From the NCBI GenBank assembly GCA_020024215.1, contig JAHHUC010000091.1, positions 1 to 6,666 of the forward strand: DNA of 6,666 nucleotides, in the 5' to 3' direction. Source of the stretch: Oscillospiraceae bacterium. GTDB taxonomy: Bacteria; Bacillota; Clostridia; Oscillospirales; Ruminococcaceae. A program made the translations under genes and the position numbers. The notes under the pieces were generated by a model. The model had not been told where the DNA came from and did not search any database. It was given only the letters and a program-made list of their open reading frames with translations. Shown piece by piece: positions 1 to 5,165 of the stretch (positions are counted from its first letter, which is position 1; each line of letters opens with the position of its first letter).

Positions 1-1020
1 ATCAATCATTTCATCATGAAAGCCCTCCTCCTTCTGGCCATCTTGGTTATAACTAAACCATTCAATATCCATATCTTGATAAGGCTCAACTCTTATAAGA
101 TTTTGAACTTTACCACGAAGCGCTTCTATGCTTTTTCCACCTTTTTTATGCTCATAAAAATAAAATTTTGCGCTTTCACAGCTCCAGATAAGACCTATGC
201 TGGAATTTCTGGGATCGTTGGGTGTGGAAATAAAAAATTCCTCGCCTGCTATGATAGGGTCCATATCAGTCACAGGCTGCTTTGTTTTATAGTGGTAAAC
301 AGAAATATCCGGATCGGATGTGAGCAATTCCACCATACAGCGTGAGCCCTTTATACCCGTAAGATGAAGGGGACCTGTGACATAATTTTCCCCTTTTTTC
401 TGCATATTCATATTTCCGTTTATCATAAGCTTGGACGGAAAAAATACAGTATCTTCCTTAAAATCCTTTATATATCTATTATAAAGCTGATTGTAATAAT
501 CGCACATATTTTTTGAAACATAATCATTTGGCTCATAAGGGCCGGAATTATCAGTTGTAATGCGCCATAAAAGGTCCTGTGTCATTTGTCTTGCTTCATC
601 AGGTGTAATGCGATTTTGAAAGTCATCCCTATAATCTCCATATGCATCATTGGGATATCCGACATATAGAGACAATGCTATTTTTTGCTTTTTTTCCGCT
701 CCATATTCATTTATATATGGGTCATCGGATTCCAGATAATTCTCTTTTCGAGAGAAAAAGCACCTGTCATCCTCTCCATTGTGCTGTGCATTTTCTCGTG
801 TAGGATATTTTTTAAAAAGGTTATAGCAGTAGGCAATATTATCCTTGCCGTCAGCGCCTTTTCCGTCCCTGATACGAAGTCCTACACCGGCTTTTTCATT
901 AACAGTAATGTCTTCACTGTAACCAAGATATAATGTATCACTGGCATTGGAATATATTGTAAGTGTGCTAAGCATAAAGATGATTGCGAAACATACATTT
1001 ATAAATTTGCTCTTGACCAA
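1..1020 (-). CDS. Cys-Gln thioester-domain (TED/TQXA) surface protein, N-terminal part, runs off the window
   Basis: Seen: an open minus-strand frame of 340 codons with no stop before base 1, so the C-terminus is missing. Start is TTG (1020-1018), 7 nt after a perfect GGAGGT (1033-1028). An ATG directly abutting the GGAGGT is in another frame and hits a stop after 19 codons. Residues 1-26 form a signal peptide (KSK, hydrophobic core, likely cleavage after SNA). Residues 64-66 (YCY) and 147-152 (TQDLLW) match the two halves of the thioester-domain signature, giving predicted thioester residues Cys65 and Gln148. Between them lies LYVGYPNDAYG (118-128), typical of the family. Residues ~213-320 resemble the beta-rich region that follows the TED in clostridial members. 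Known: such domains form an internal thioester that can bond covalently to host or surface amines, and the proteins are usually wall-anchored by an LPXTG motif. Inferred: a secreted adhesin. The anchor and any isopeptide (Cna-B) repeats would lie outside the window. Confidence 0.8.
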   Translation of the reverse strand, partial: MVKSKFINVCFAIIFMLSTLTIYSNASDTLYLGYSEDITVNEKAGVGLRIRDGKGADGKDNIAYCYNLFKKYPTRENAQHNGEDDRCFFSRKENYLESDDPYINEYGAEKKQKIALSLYVGYPNDAYGDYRDDFQNRITPDEARQMTQDLLWRITTDNSGPYEPNDYVSKNMCDYYNQLYNRYIKDFKEDTVFFPSKLMINGNMNMQKKGENYVTGPLHLTGIKGSRCMVELLTSDPDISVYHYKTKQPVTDMDPIIAGEEFFISTPNDPRNSSIGLIWSCESAKFYFYEHKKGGKSIEALRGKVQNLIRVEPYQDMDIEWFSYNQDGQKEEGFHDEMID

Positions 1021-1074
1021 AATTCATACCTCCAATTATGTCTATATATTGATTAAAAAATAACAACCATGATT

Positions 1075-1103
1075 ATAATACCATAGATTTCCTCTAATGT
1101 CCA
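1075..1103 (-). promoter_or_regulatory. Sigma-A-type promoter of the thioester-domain gene
   Basis: On the minus strand TGGACA (1103-1098) is separated by 17 nt from TATTAT (1080-1075), each one mismatch from consensus, with an extended -10 TGG immediately before the -10. Transcription would begin near 1068, giving a leader of about 48 nt that includes the GGAGGT. It is the best promoter match in the intergenic region between the two divergent genes. No equally good promoter was found for the plus-strand cupin gene. Confidence 0.6.
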
Positions 1104-1203
1104 CATATTGCCAAGGATAAAATATATAAGAGAAAAAAGCCTGTAACAGCAAGGCTAATATTATCATATATTGAAATTAAGATATTTTAAGGAGTGGATA
1201 TGT

Positions 1204-1668
1204 GTGATAATAAATAATGAAAAAAAGCCTTCTACCTCAATGGATTATGGAACAAAGCCTATTGTTGTTAATATTGACAAGGCATCAGAACAAAACAGAT
1301 ATTACAGAAAAGCCCTTTGGAGCGGAAACTATCTTCAGCTTACATTGATGTGCATACCGGTAAACGGAGATATAGGCTTGGAAATGCATCCTGATTTTGA
1401 CCAGTTTATACGCATAGAGGATGGTCAGGCGGTTGTGATGATGGGAAAAAGCAAAGAAAATTTAAGCGTTTATCCTAAAATCGACCATGATTTTGCTGTT
1501 GTTATACCGTCGGGAACATGGCATAATATCATAAATGCAGGGGATACACCTCTTAAACTGTATTCTGTTTATGCTCCGCCCCATCACCCCTTTGGAACTG
1601 TTCATAAAACAAAAGAGGATGCCCGGCAGCAGGAAAAAAATGAAGAGTGCATCACATCCATAATGTAA
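1204..1668 (+). CDS. Small single-domain cupin protein
   Basis: A 154-residue protein from GTG 1204. The start is chosen because AAGGAG (1189-1194) lies 9 nt upstream. A longer reading from TTG 1171 has no ribosome binding site, and an ATG at 1200 opens only a 5-codon frame. Residues ~58-74 form cupin motif 1 in a variant form: His62 is kept, the usual second His is Asp64, and Gln67 stands at the Glu position, followed by Gly74. Motif 2 is canonical: P102-S-G104-T-W-H107-N-I-I-N111. The C-terminal APPHHPFGTVHKTKEDA (124-140) is a conserved tail in clostridial cupins often labelled mannose-6-phosphate isomerase-like. Known: cupins are cytosolic beta-barrels, commonly metal-binding, with very diverse functions. 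Inferred: a metal-dependent small-molecule binder or enzyme with a non-standard ligand set. The substrate cannot be told. It is divergent from the adhesin gene, with no operon partner visible. Confidence 0.85.
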   Translation: MIINNEKKPSTSMDYGTKPIVVNIDKASEQNRYYRKALWSGNYLQLTLMCIPVNGDIGLEMHPDFDQFIRIEDGQAVVMMGKSKENLSVYPKIDHDFAVVIPSGTWHNIINAGDTPLKLYSVYAPPHHPFGTVHKTKEDARQQEKNEECITSIM

Positions 1669-1753
1669 TTGAATAAACTTTTTACTTATTAAAAGCTGCG
1701 TGCTTATTCTTCAGAAAAATTAAATAAATATAAGAAAAAGCAGTCTCAAATTG

Positions 1754-1806
1754 TAAAAATGATATGCACCCTCCTTACCGGTTTTCCGGTAAAGAGGGTA
1801 CATATC
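1754..1806 (-). terminator. 21-bp hairpin with U-tract on the minus strand
   Basis: Arms 1761-1781 and 1786-1806 surround a TTTT loop (1782-1785). Read as plus-strand RNA there are two C-A mismatches (1767/1800 and 1774/1793). Read as minus-strand RNA both become G-U wobbles, so all 21 pairs form, and the arm is followed by AUUUUUA. The structure is therefore best as a minus-strand intrinsic terminator, although no minus-strand gene is convincing upstream of it. Alternatively it protects or ends the cupin mRNA 3' end, but a plus-strand U-tract is absent. Confidence 0.55.
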
Positions 1807-2361
1807 ACAATGCATTTTCCTTTATTTGTTTTGTGATTTTACAGTTTATCTTGATATTTATGCTAATCATCCGCAATTTAGATTCAACCGGAATGTTTCT
1901 CCTGCTTGTGGCAATTGCTGTGGAAATAGGTGTACTTTTAGTGTATAGAAGATATATATTGGATATCGTTTTTAAGTATAGAAAGACATTTTGCGGTAGG
2001 TCTGCGTCATTTAAAAGGCTTCCCGGAAAGCAATGCACAAAATTATTATTGGGCAGGACGATTTGAACCGGTGGCAGAACATAACACCCATTACAGCTTT
2101 ATCATATTTCCAAAGCAGCCGGAGCAGTTTTATGAGACAGATGTACTTATACAATGTATGATGAATAGTATTGTGCATTTTGAATATCTTAAAAGGTCGA
2201 AGTGCATTGTTGCAATTCTCGAAACAGAGGATAATAGTTCCAAAGAATCTAAAAAGCATTTGGCAAAATTTGAAAAGAAGCTGCACAGCCAAAAGGAAAT
2301 GCTGAAAAGAAATCTCAAAAATCAGAAAGGCTGTAAGCAGGCAAAAAGCAATTACATATGA
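1764..2361 (+). pseudogene. Frameshifted gene for a small membrane protein, not recognised
   Basis: Two plus-strand frames look like parts of one protein. The first, open to 2066, encodes two hydrophobic segments (around VILQFILIFMLII and FLLLVAIAVEIGVLLVY) followed by a basic turn (RRYILDIVFKYRK, ending near 1985). It then degenerates into low-quality sequence up to a stop. The second frame is open from 1942 to the stop at 2359-2361. It gives a soluble-looking segment from about 2040 (YYWAGRFEP, FIIFPKQPEQFYETD, HFEYLKRSKCIVAILET) and ends in a lysine-rich amphipathic tail. No start codon of either frame has a ribosome binding site, and the earliest ATG (1764) sits inside the 1761-1806 hairpin. 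A +1 shift around 1945-2000 would fuse them into a two-TM protein with a cytoplasmic domain. The two-TM-plus-domain layout recalls YcxB-like proteins, but the sequence does not clearly match. It could also be two unrelated chance frames. Confidence 0.4.
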
Positions 2362-2421
2362 AGCTTAAAAAATATTTTTCATGAGCAGCTTGCAAAAATC
2401 AAAGCAAAAGCTTGTATAAAT

Positions 2422-2466
2422 AAAAATCCGAACCCGATCTTTATAAAGCTCAGGTTCGGATTTTTT
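2422..2466. terminator. Bidirectional intrinsic terminator
   Basis: A perfect 13-bp stem: AAAAATCCGAACC (2422-2434) and GGTTCGGATTTTT (2453-2465). The 18-nt loop contains the self-complementary CTTTATAAAG. The T-run at 2461-2466 serves plus-strand transcripts and the A-run at 2422-2426 serves minus-strand transcripts. It can therefore end both the decayed gene and the convergent cystine-transporter transcript. Confidence 0.85.
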
Positions 2467-2512
2467 GCTGTGGAAAGTGATACAAAACTTTTGGAAAAAT
2501 CAGCAATATATT

Positions 2513-2541
2513 TTGGGGAATCTTTAAAACATTATTATATA
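2513..2541 (+). promoter_or_regulatory. Weak candidate promoter for a small RNA
   Basis: TTGGGG (2513-2518), 17 nt, then TATATA (2536-2541). The spacing is ideal, but the hexamers match consensus at only about 3/6 and 4/6. It gains interest only because a terminator lies 64-87 nt further on with no ORF between. Confidence 0.25.
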
Positions 2542-2547
2542 CATTCC

Positions 2548-2628
2548 AAGCTTGAGGCTCTGCCTAAAAGCATACACCTTTCCATACTAAGAATAAATGT
2601 GTTTTCAGGGTAAGGCCCCTGATTTTTT
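2548..2628 (+). ncRNA. Possible ~80-nt small RNA ending in an intrinsic terminator
   Basis: The span runs from the start predicted by the weak promoter to a T-run. Its 5' part has a small hairpin, AGGC-TCT-GCCT (2555-2565). Its 3' part is a terminator stem, TCAGGG (2605-2610) and CCCTGA (2617-2622), followed by six T (2623-2628). No known RNA family was recognised, and the span was compared by eye with 6S, 4.5S/SRP, tmRNA and common riboswitch signatures without a match. It lies antisense to the predicted long 3' UTR of the cystine transporter. Confidence 0.25.
2605..2628 (+). terminator. Short plus-strand intrinsic terminator
   Basis: A 6-bp stem, TCAGGG/CCCTGA, with the 6-nt loop TAAGGC, followed directly by TTTTTT. 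On the opposite strand the stem is not followed by a U-tract, so it points to plus-strand transcription that no visible protein gene explains. Confidence 0.5.
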
Positions 2629-2726
2629 CTGAATTTTTAATGGACACGACAGCGAAAGAGAGCGGCATTTTTTGTGTGCTTTGCACCGCTCTTCTTATTT
2701 TATTGTGTTAATCGCCAAATACCCTC

Positions 2727-2766
2727 CTGTGTACAGCATCAAAATTTATGAGGGACACAGTTTTTT
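2727..2766 (+). terminator. Terminator-like hairpin with an alternative pairing
   Basis: CTGTGT (2727-2732) pairs with ACACAG (2755-2760), followed by TTTTTTATTTT. A competing stem, CCCTC (2722-2726) with GAGGG (2750-2754), uses the bases immediately beside it. The two stems interleave with no intervening nucleotides, so they are more likely alternatives than a pseudoknot. The long loop (22 nt) makes this a weaker terminator than the one at 2422-2466. Confidence 0.35.
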
Positions 2767-2796
2767 ATTTTGGCAGGTTCTTTGACAGCGGTACTG

Positions 2797-4173
2797 CTAT
2801 TTTGCAGCGCGCTTATTTTCTGTGTCAGTGGATTTTGCATTATATACTGACATATCAATTTTTTGTGTGAGCTTTGCTGTAACTAAGCCGGTAACCATAC
2901 CATCGCTTACATTCAATGCAGTTCTGGCCATGTCGATGATAGGCTCAACACCAACCAAAAGTCCTGCCAAACCAACAGGGAGGCCAAGAGCTGACAGAAC
3001 TGTGATGCCTGCAAAGGTTGCTCCGCCGCCTACACCGGCAATACCGATGGAAGCAAATGTGATGACAAGTATGGTAGTGATGAAGAAGGAGGGAGTGATA
3101 GGCTGTCCGACAACAGGGGCTACCATCATAACAACAACTGCCGGATAGATGGCAGCACATCCGTTCTGTCCTATGGAGGTGCTCAGTGAGCCTGCCAAGT
3201 TTGCTACGCCGCTTTCAACACCCATATCGTTTGTAAGGCTCTTGATGGTCAAGGGAAGAGTTCCTGCGCTGGTGCGTGATGTGAAGGCAAAAATCAGTGT
3301 TGTCATAGCCTTTTTAAAGAATGTTAAGGGATTAAGGCCAAAGCCTGCCAAGATAATTCCGTGGATGACAAACATGATTATAATTGCCACATAGGAGGCT
3401 ATAACAAATGTGAGAAGTCTTAAAACGCTGCTGAAATCGCTTCCTGCAATTGTCTTTGTCATAAGTGAAAAAATGCCGTAAGGTGTCAGCATAACAATCA
3501 TCATGACAACCTCTACTACCAACGTGTTGAGCGAATTCATCATTTTAGTGAAAAATTCCGCTTCCTCCGGTGCATAGGTGCGCACACCGATCAGGCCTAC
3601 ACCCAAAAGTGCGGCAAAAAATACAACGGACAATGTCGCATTGCTGCCCTGACCTGTGAGGGCATAGATGGGATTGGAGGGGATGATGTCAAGAAGAGTG
3701 TTTTCAATGGGCTTGGCGTTTTGTGCGCGCTCTTCAATATTCTGTGACCGTGCATTTTCTGCCTCACCAATCTCAAGACCCTCTGCGCTGACACCGAATG
3801 CCAAAGCAGTGCCGGCGCCGACTACTGCTGCTATTGCAGCTGTGGCAAGCAATACTGCCAGAACAATGGCTGTCATTTTGCCAAGGCCCTTATTGGATTT
3901 CTGATTGATAATGGCACAGACGATTGAAACAAAAACCAGAGGAATAACCATCATTTTAAGAAGCTTTGTATAAGCTGTACCAATAAGGCTTATCCATCTT
4001 AAGCTATCGGAGATCATTGCTGCATCTCCCACCATTTTCAGAACAGCGCCAAAGGCGATACCGCCTAAAAGACCGACTGTTACAAGCACATTAAAGGATT
4101 TGCCTTTTTTATGCAAAATAAATATAACTGCCAGATAGGCTAAAAAACAAACTAAACTAATATATACACCCAT
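2797..4173 (-). CDS. tcyP: L-cystine:cation symporter, TcyP/YdjN type (DAACS family)
   Basis: Imports L-cystine, driven by a cation gradient, across the cytoplasmic membrane as a sulfur source. The 458 residues match the length of E. coli YdjN and B. subtilis TcyP, and the sequence follows them closely. Seen: hydrophobic segments throughout; SAEGLEIGEAENAR (129-142), corresponding to the AEGL..GAETAR stretch of YdjN; LTPYGIFSLMTK (229-240); the re-entrant loop TSRTSAGTLP (298-307, HP1); IGQNGCA (334-340), at the place of the glutamate transporter NMDGT motif; AGVGGGATFAG (379-389, HP2); and D414-xx-R417-T418-xx-N421 in the last helix, the substrate- and ion-binding signature. Start ATG 4173 has AGGA 6 nt upstream. 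Stop is TAG. It is the only gene in its transcript apart from a possible upstream ORF. Close alternatives (other DAACS substrates) are unlikely because the NGCA motif and the C-terminal EPIIDMARTALNV fit the cystine subgroup. Confidence 0.93.
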   Translation of the reverse strand: MGVYISLVCFLAYLAVIFILHKKGKSFNVLVTVGLLGGIAFGAVLKMVGDAAMISDSLRWISLIGTAYTKLLKMMVIPLVFVSIVCAIINQKSNKGLGKMTAIVLAVLLATAAIAAVVGAGTALAFGVSAEGLEIGEAENARSQNIEERAQNAKPIENTLLDIIPSNPIYALTGQGSNATLSVVFFAALLGVGLIGVRTYAPEEAEFFTKMMNSLNTLVVEVVMMIVMLTPYGIFSLMTKTIAGSDFSSVLRLLTFVIASYVAIIIMFVIHGIILAGFGLNPLTFFKKAMTTLIFAFTSRTSAGTLPLTIKSLTNDMGVESGVANLAGSLSTSIGQNGCAAIYPAVVVMMVAPVVGQPITPSFFITTILVITFASIGIAGVGGGATFAGITVLSALGLPVGLAGLLVGVEPIIDMARTALNVSDGMVTGLVTAKLTQKIDMSVYNAKSTDTENKRAAK

Positions 4174-4513
4174 GTAATATCCTACTTTCCTATTCTTGTT
4201 ATTTGTTGCATCATGATGCCGATATTAAAATTTTACAAATTGCCGCAGCTGCACAAAAGCCGGATATACAGCCGGTGTCTTTTTGGCAGACAGCGAAAAA
4301 TTGCCTTATCTGCATCATGCTGTCGGAGTCATTTCCGCCGGAACAAGCTGCCGGCATTTTTTGAAAGAGTCCAACACTATATTTAAGATTTGACAATAAA
4401 CAATGCACTATTACCCCATTTCTCATTTTGACCTTCAAAGAAATTTCTGTTTATCCTTCTTGATTGTTTTGATCTCTTTTCCAAAATTACCGAAAAATAT
4501 TTCGACAATCGCG
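4174..4513 (-). promoter_or_regulatory. Long structured 5' leader of tcyP
   Basis: From the predicted transcription start (about 4513) to the tcyP ATG is about 340 nt, far more than needed for translation. Visible pairing (minus-strand sense): GCCGG/CCGGC around a 9-nt loop (within 4354-4336), GACAGC (4325-4320) with GCTGTC (4295-4290), a CCGG-N8-CCGG hairpin (within 4276-4260), and GCATGATGC (4320-4312) with GCATCATGATGC (4219-4208), which encloses about 90 nt. T-box (no TGGNACC), SAM (S-box) and c-di-GMP signatures were looked for and not found. No U-tract terminator lies between the last hairpin and the ATG, so control, if any, would act on translation or by Rho. Contains a Cys-rich ORF. 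Confidence 0.45.
4211..4426 (-). CDS. Cysteine-rich upstream ORF (71 codons) in the tcyP leader
   Basis: ATG 4426-4424 is preceded by GAAGG 5 nt upstream. Stop TGA (4213-4211) lies within the palindrome GCATCATGATGC and 37 nt before the tcyP ATG. The frame encodes 6 Cys in 71 residues, about 8 percent. The last four are evenly spaced as C-x5-C-x4-C-x5-C (codons at 4288, 4270, 4255 and 4237). No signal peptide or known domain is seen. Cys-rich upstream ORFs that sense cysteine supply through ribosome progress are known from mycobacteria, where the Cys codons are usually adjacent rather than spaced. Inferred: translation of this ORF may couple cysteine availability to tcyP expression. Alternative: the Cys codons are a by-product of repeated TGC/GCA words in a structured non-coding leader. 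Translation is uncertain. Confidence 0.3.
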   Translation of the reverse strand: MRNGVIVHCLLSNLKYSVGLFQKMPAACSGGNDSDSMMQIRQFFAVCQKDTGCISGFCAAAAICKILISAS

Positions 4514-4519
4514 CCATTC

Positions 4520-4548
4520 ATTATATCATATTTTTGTCAAAATAATAA
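4520..4548 (-). promoter_or_regulatory. Extended -10 promoter of tcyP
   Basis: TGATATAAT (4528-4520) is a perfect extended -10 element on the minus strand. The hexamer 17 nt upstream, TTATTA (4548-4543), is a poor -35, as is usual with an extended -10. A TTGACA (4540-4535) is too close to the -10 to serve as its -35. Start predicted near 4513. A weaker alternative -10, TATAGT, lies at about 4381-4376. Confidence 0.55.
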
Positions 4549-4575
4549 TTGTGCATAAGAAACAATAATTATTTT
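4539..4575. promoter_or_regulatory. 14-bp inverted repeat over the tcyP -35 region, candidate operator
   Basis: AAAATAATAATTGT (4539-4552) and ACAATAATTATTTT (4562-4575) are reverse complements with one mismatch and a 9-nt spacer. The left arm covers the predicted -35, a usual place for a repressor. The sequence is very AT-rich, so some symmetry is expected by chance. Known sulfur regulators of Firmicutes (CymR type) bind AT-rich sites near cystine-uptake genes, but no specific CymR consensus match is claimed. Confidence 0.35.
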
Positions 4576-4790
4576 AAATTTTTGTGACAATAGCACATTT
4601 TTCGATATATATAGGAAATTTTCGTAACAAATACGCCAAAAATTTGCCGTTTTTTGGTATAGACAGGAAATAAATAGCTGTAATATGGATTATTTTCATT
4701 ATTTTAGCACAATAAACGCAAAGTTTTTTTAAAGCCTGTCAGTCCTATATAATTTTTTTCTGATGCAATTGCCGTTTTAATTCTGCACAT

Positions 4791-4835
4791 CAAAGCATCT
4801 TGCACTTCCTTGGCAAAGGGAGAAAGGATGCTTTG
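4791..4835. repeat. Two-part hairpin of unknown role
   Basis: Outer stem CAAAGCATC (4791-4799) with GATGCTTTG (4827-4835), 9 bp perfect. Inside it, CTTCCTT with AAGGGAG (one G-U) closes a GGCA tetraloop. The stacked stems give a compact 45-nt element. It is followed by a loose T-rich stretch on the plus strand (GTTTGTTTTT), so it could be a weak plus-strand terminator, a structured RNA, or a palindromic repeat unit present elsewhere in the genome. Confidence 0.4.
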
Positions 4836-4867
4836 GCAGTTTGTTTTTGATATGAGATCTTCTGTTT

Positions 4868-4948
4868 ACAAAAGCTGCCGCAATTTTTTGCCTGTTTATA
4901 ATAACACAGGGGAGGCTGTCTGTACAAGCGGCAAAATTTGGCTTTTGT
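4868..4948. repeat. 81-bp imperfect inverted repeat
   Basis: ACAAAAGC-TGCCGC (4868-4881) pairs with GCGGCA (4928-4933) and GCTTTTGT (4941-4948), leaving a 7-nt bulge, AAATTTG. The loop holds a further stem, CCTGT/ACAGG, around TTATAATAAC. Size and terminal inverted repeats recall a tiny palindromic element, but no target-site duplication was made out. A structured RNA on either strand is equally possible. Confidence 0.35.
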
Positions 4949-5086
4949 TATTTGTTTGTCAAAATTCTGCTGCTTAAAAAGGAAAATAGATTAGATTGCT
5001 TTTATAGATATATTTTTATATCCTTCATATACCCATTTGATTTTTCTAATATTAAAAATGACTGCTTTACAAAATAATAAATAAGC

Positions 5087-5112
5087 TGTAACATTTACCG
5101 AATTGAGAAGTC
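5087..5112 (+). promoter_or_regulatory. Candidate ECF-type autoregulatory promoter
   Basis: TGTAAC (5087-5092), 16 nt, then AGTC (5109-5112). ECF promoters in Firmicutes have an AAC-containing -35 and a CGTC-like -10 about 16-17 nt apart, so this is a 6+3 match. It stands 54 nt upstream of the sigma gene start, giving a leader of roughly 45 nt. Inferred: the sigma factor activates its own operon. No good sigma-A promoter competes in this stretch. Confidence 0.5.
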
Positions 5113-5126
5113 TTATTTATGAAATC

Positions 5127-5144
5127 AAAAATCAGCTGATTTTT
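5127..5144. repeat. 18-bp perfect palindrome before the sigma gene
   Basis: AAAAATCAGCTGATTTTT is fully self-complementary, with no loop, and lies between the candidate promoter and the GAGGTG ribosome binding site. As DNA it could be an operator. As RNA, once four bases are left unpaired for a loop, it would give a 7-bp A-U-rich hairpin followed by U's, a possible weak attenuator. Confidence 0.4.
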
Positions 5145-5165
5145 TAAACAAGGTGAGGTGATAAG

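Larger units (their letters stand above)
2362..2796. other. Convergent intergenic region with several hairpins, no protein gene
   Basis: No frame with a ribosome binding site and reasonable composition was found on either strand. It separates the plus-strand decayed gene from the 3' end of the minus-strand cystine transporter. It holds a bidirectional terminator, a weak promoter plus terminator pair that could delimit a small RNA, a nested hairpin at 2659-2692, and a last plus-facing terminator-like hairpin. The transporter transcript has no obvious terminator before the bidirectional one, which would give it a 3' UTR of about 330 nt. Confidence 0.6.
4576..5086. other. Intergenic region without a credible gene, two inverted-repeat structures
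   Basis: About 510 bp between the divergent tcyP and sigma-factor genes. No frame has both a ribosome binding site and protein-like composition on either strand. It is rich in A and T tracts. A short inverted repeat, CCAAAAA (4636-4642) with TTTTTGG (4651-4657), is present besides the two larger structures listed separately. No tRNA, rRNA, CRISPR or insertion-sequence features were seen. The TGCCG-next-to-A/T-tract word recurs several times, without clear order. Confidence 0.5.

Noticed and set aside
16..933. Plus-strand open frames within the adhesin region
   Set aside because: They lie antisense to a continuous 340-codon frame with signal peptide, ribosome binding site and thioester motifs, and lack ribosome binding sites themselves.
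1805..2318. Minus-strand open frames opposite the decayed membrane gene
   Set aside because: Their composition looks like reverse-complemented hydrophobic and lysine-rich coding sequence, and no start has a ribosome binding site. The plus-strand reading gives clearer TM segments.
2822..3904. Plus-strand frames inside the cystine transporter
   Set aside because: Shadows of a full-length, well-matched transporter gene.
4174..4513. T-box or SAM riboswitch in the tcyP leader
   Set aside because: No TGGNACC antiterminator box, no S-box core sequences and no terminator before the ATG were found.
4236..4940. Recurring AAATTGCCG-like words in the tcyP-sigma interval
   Set aside because: Copies vary in length, orientation and spacing, and AT-tract flanks are common here. 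The pattern is too loose to call a repeat family or operator without a genome-wide count.
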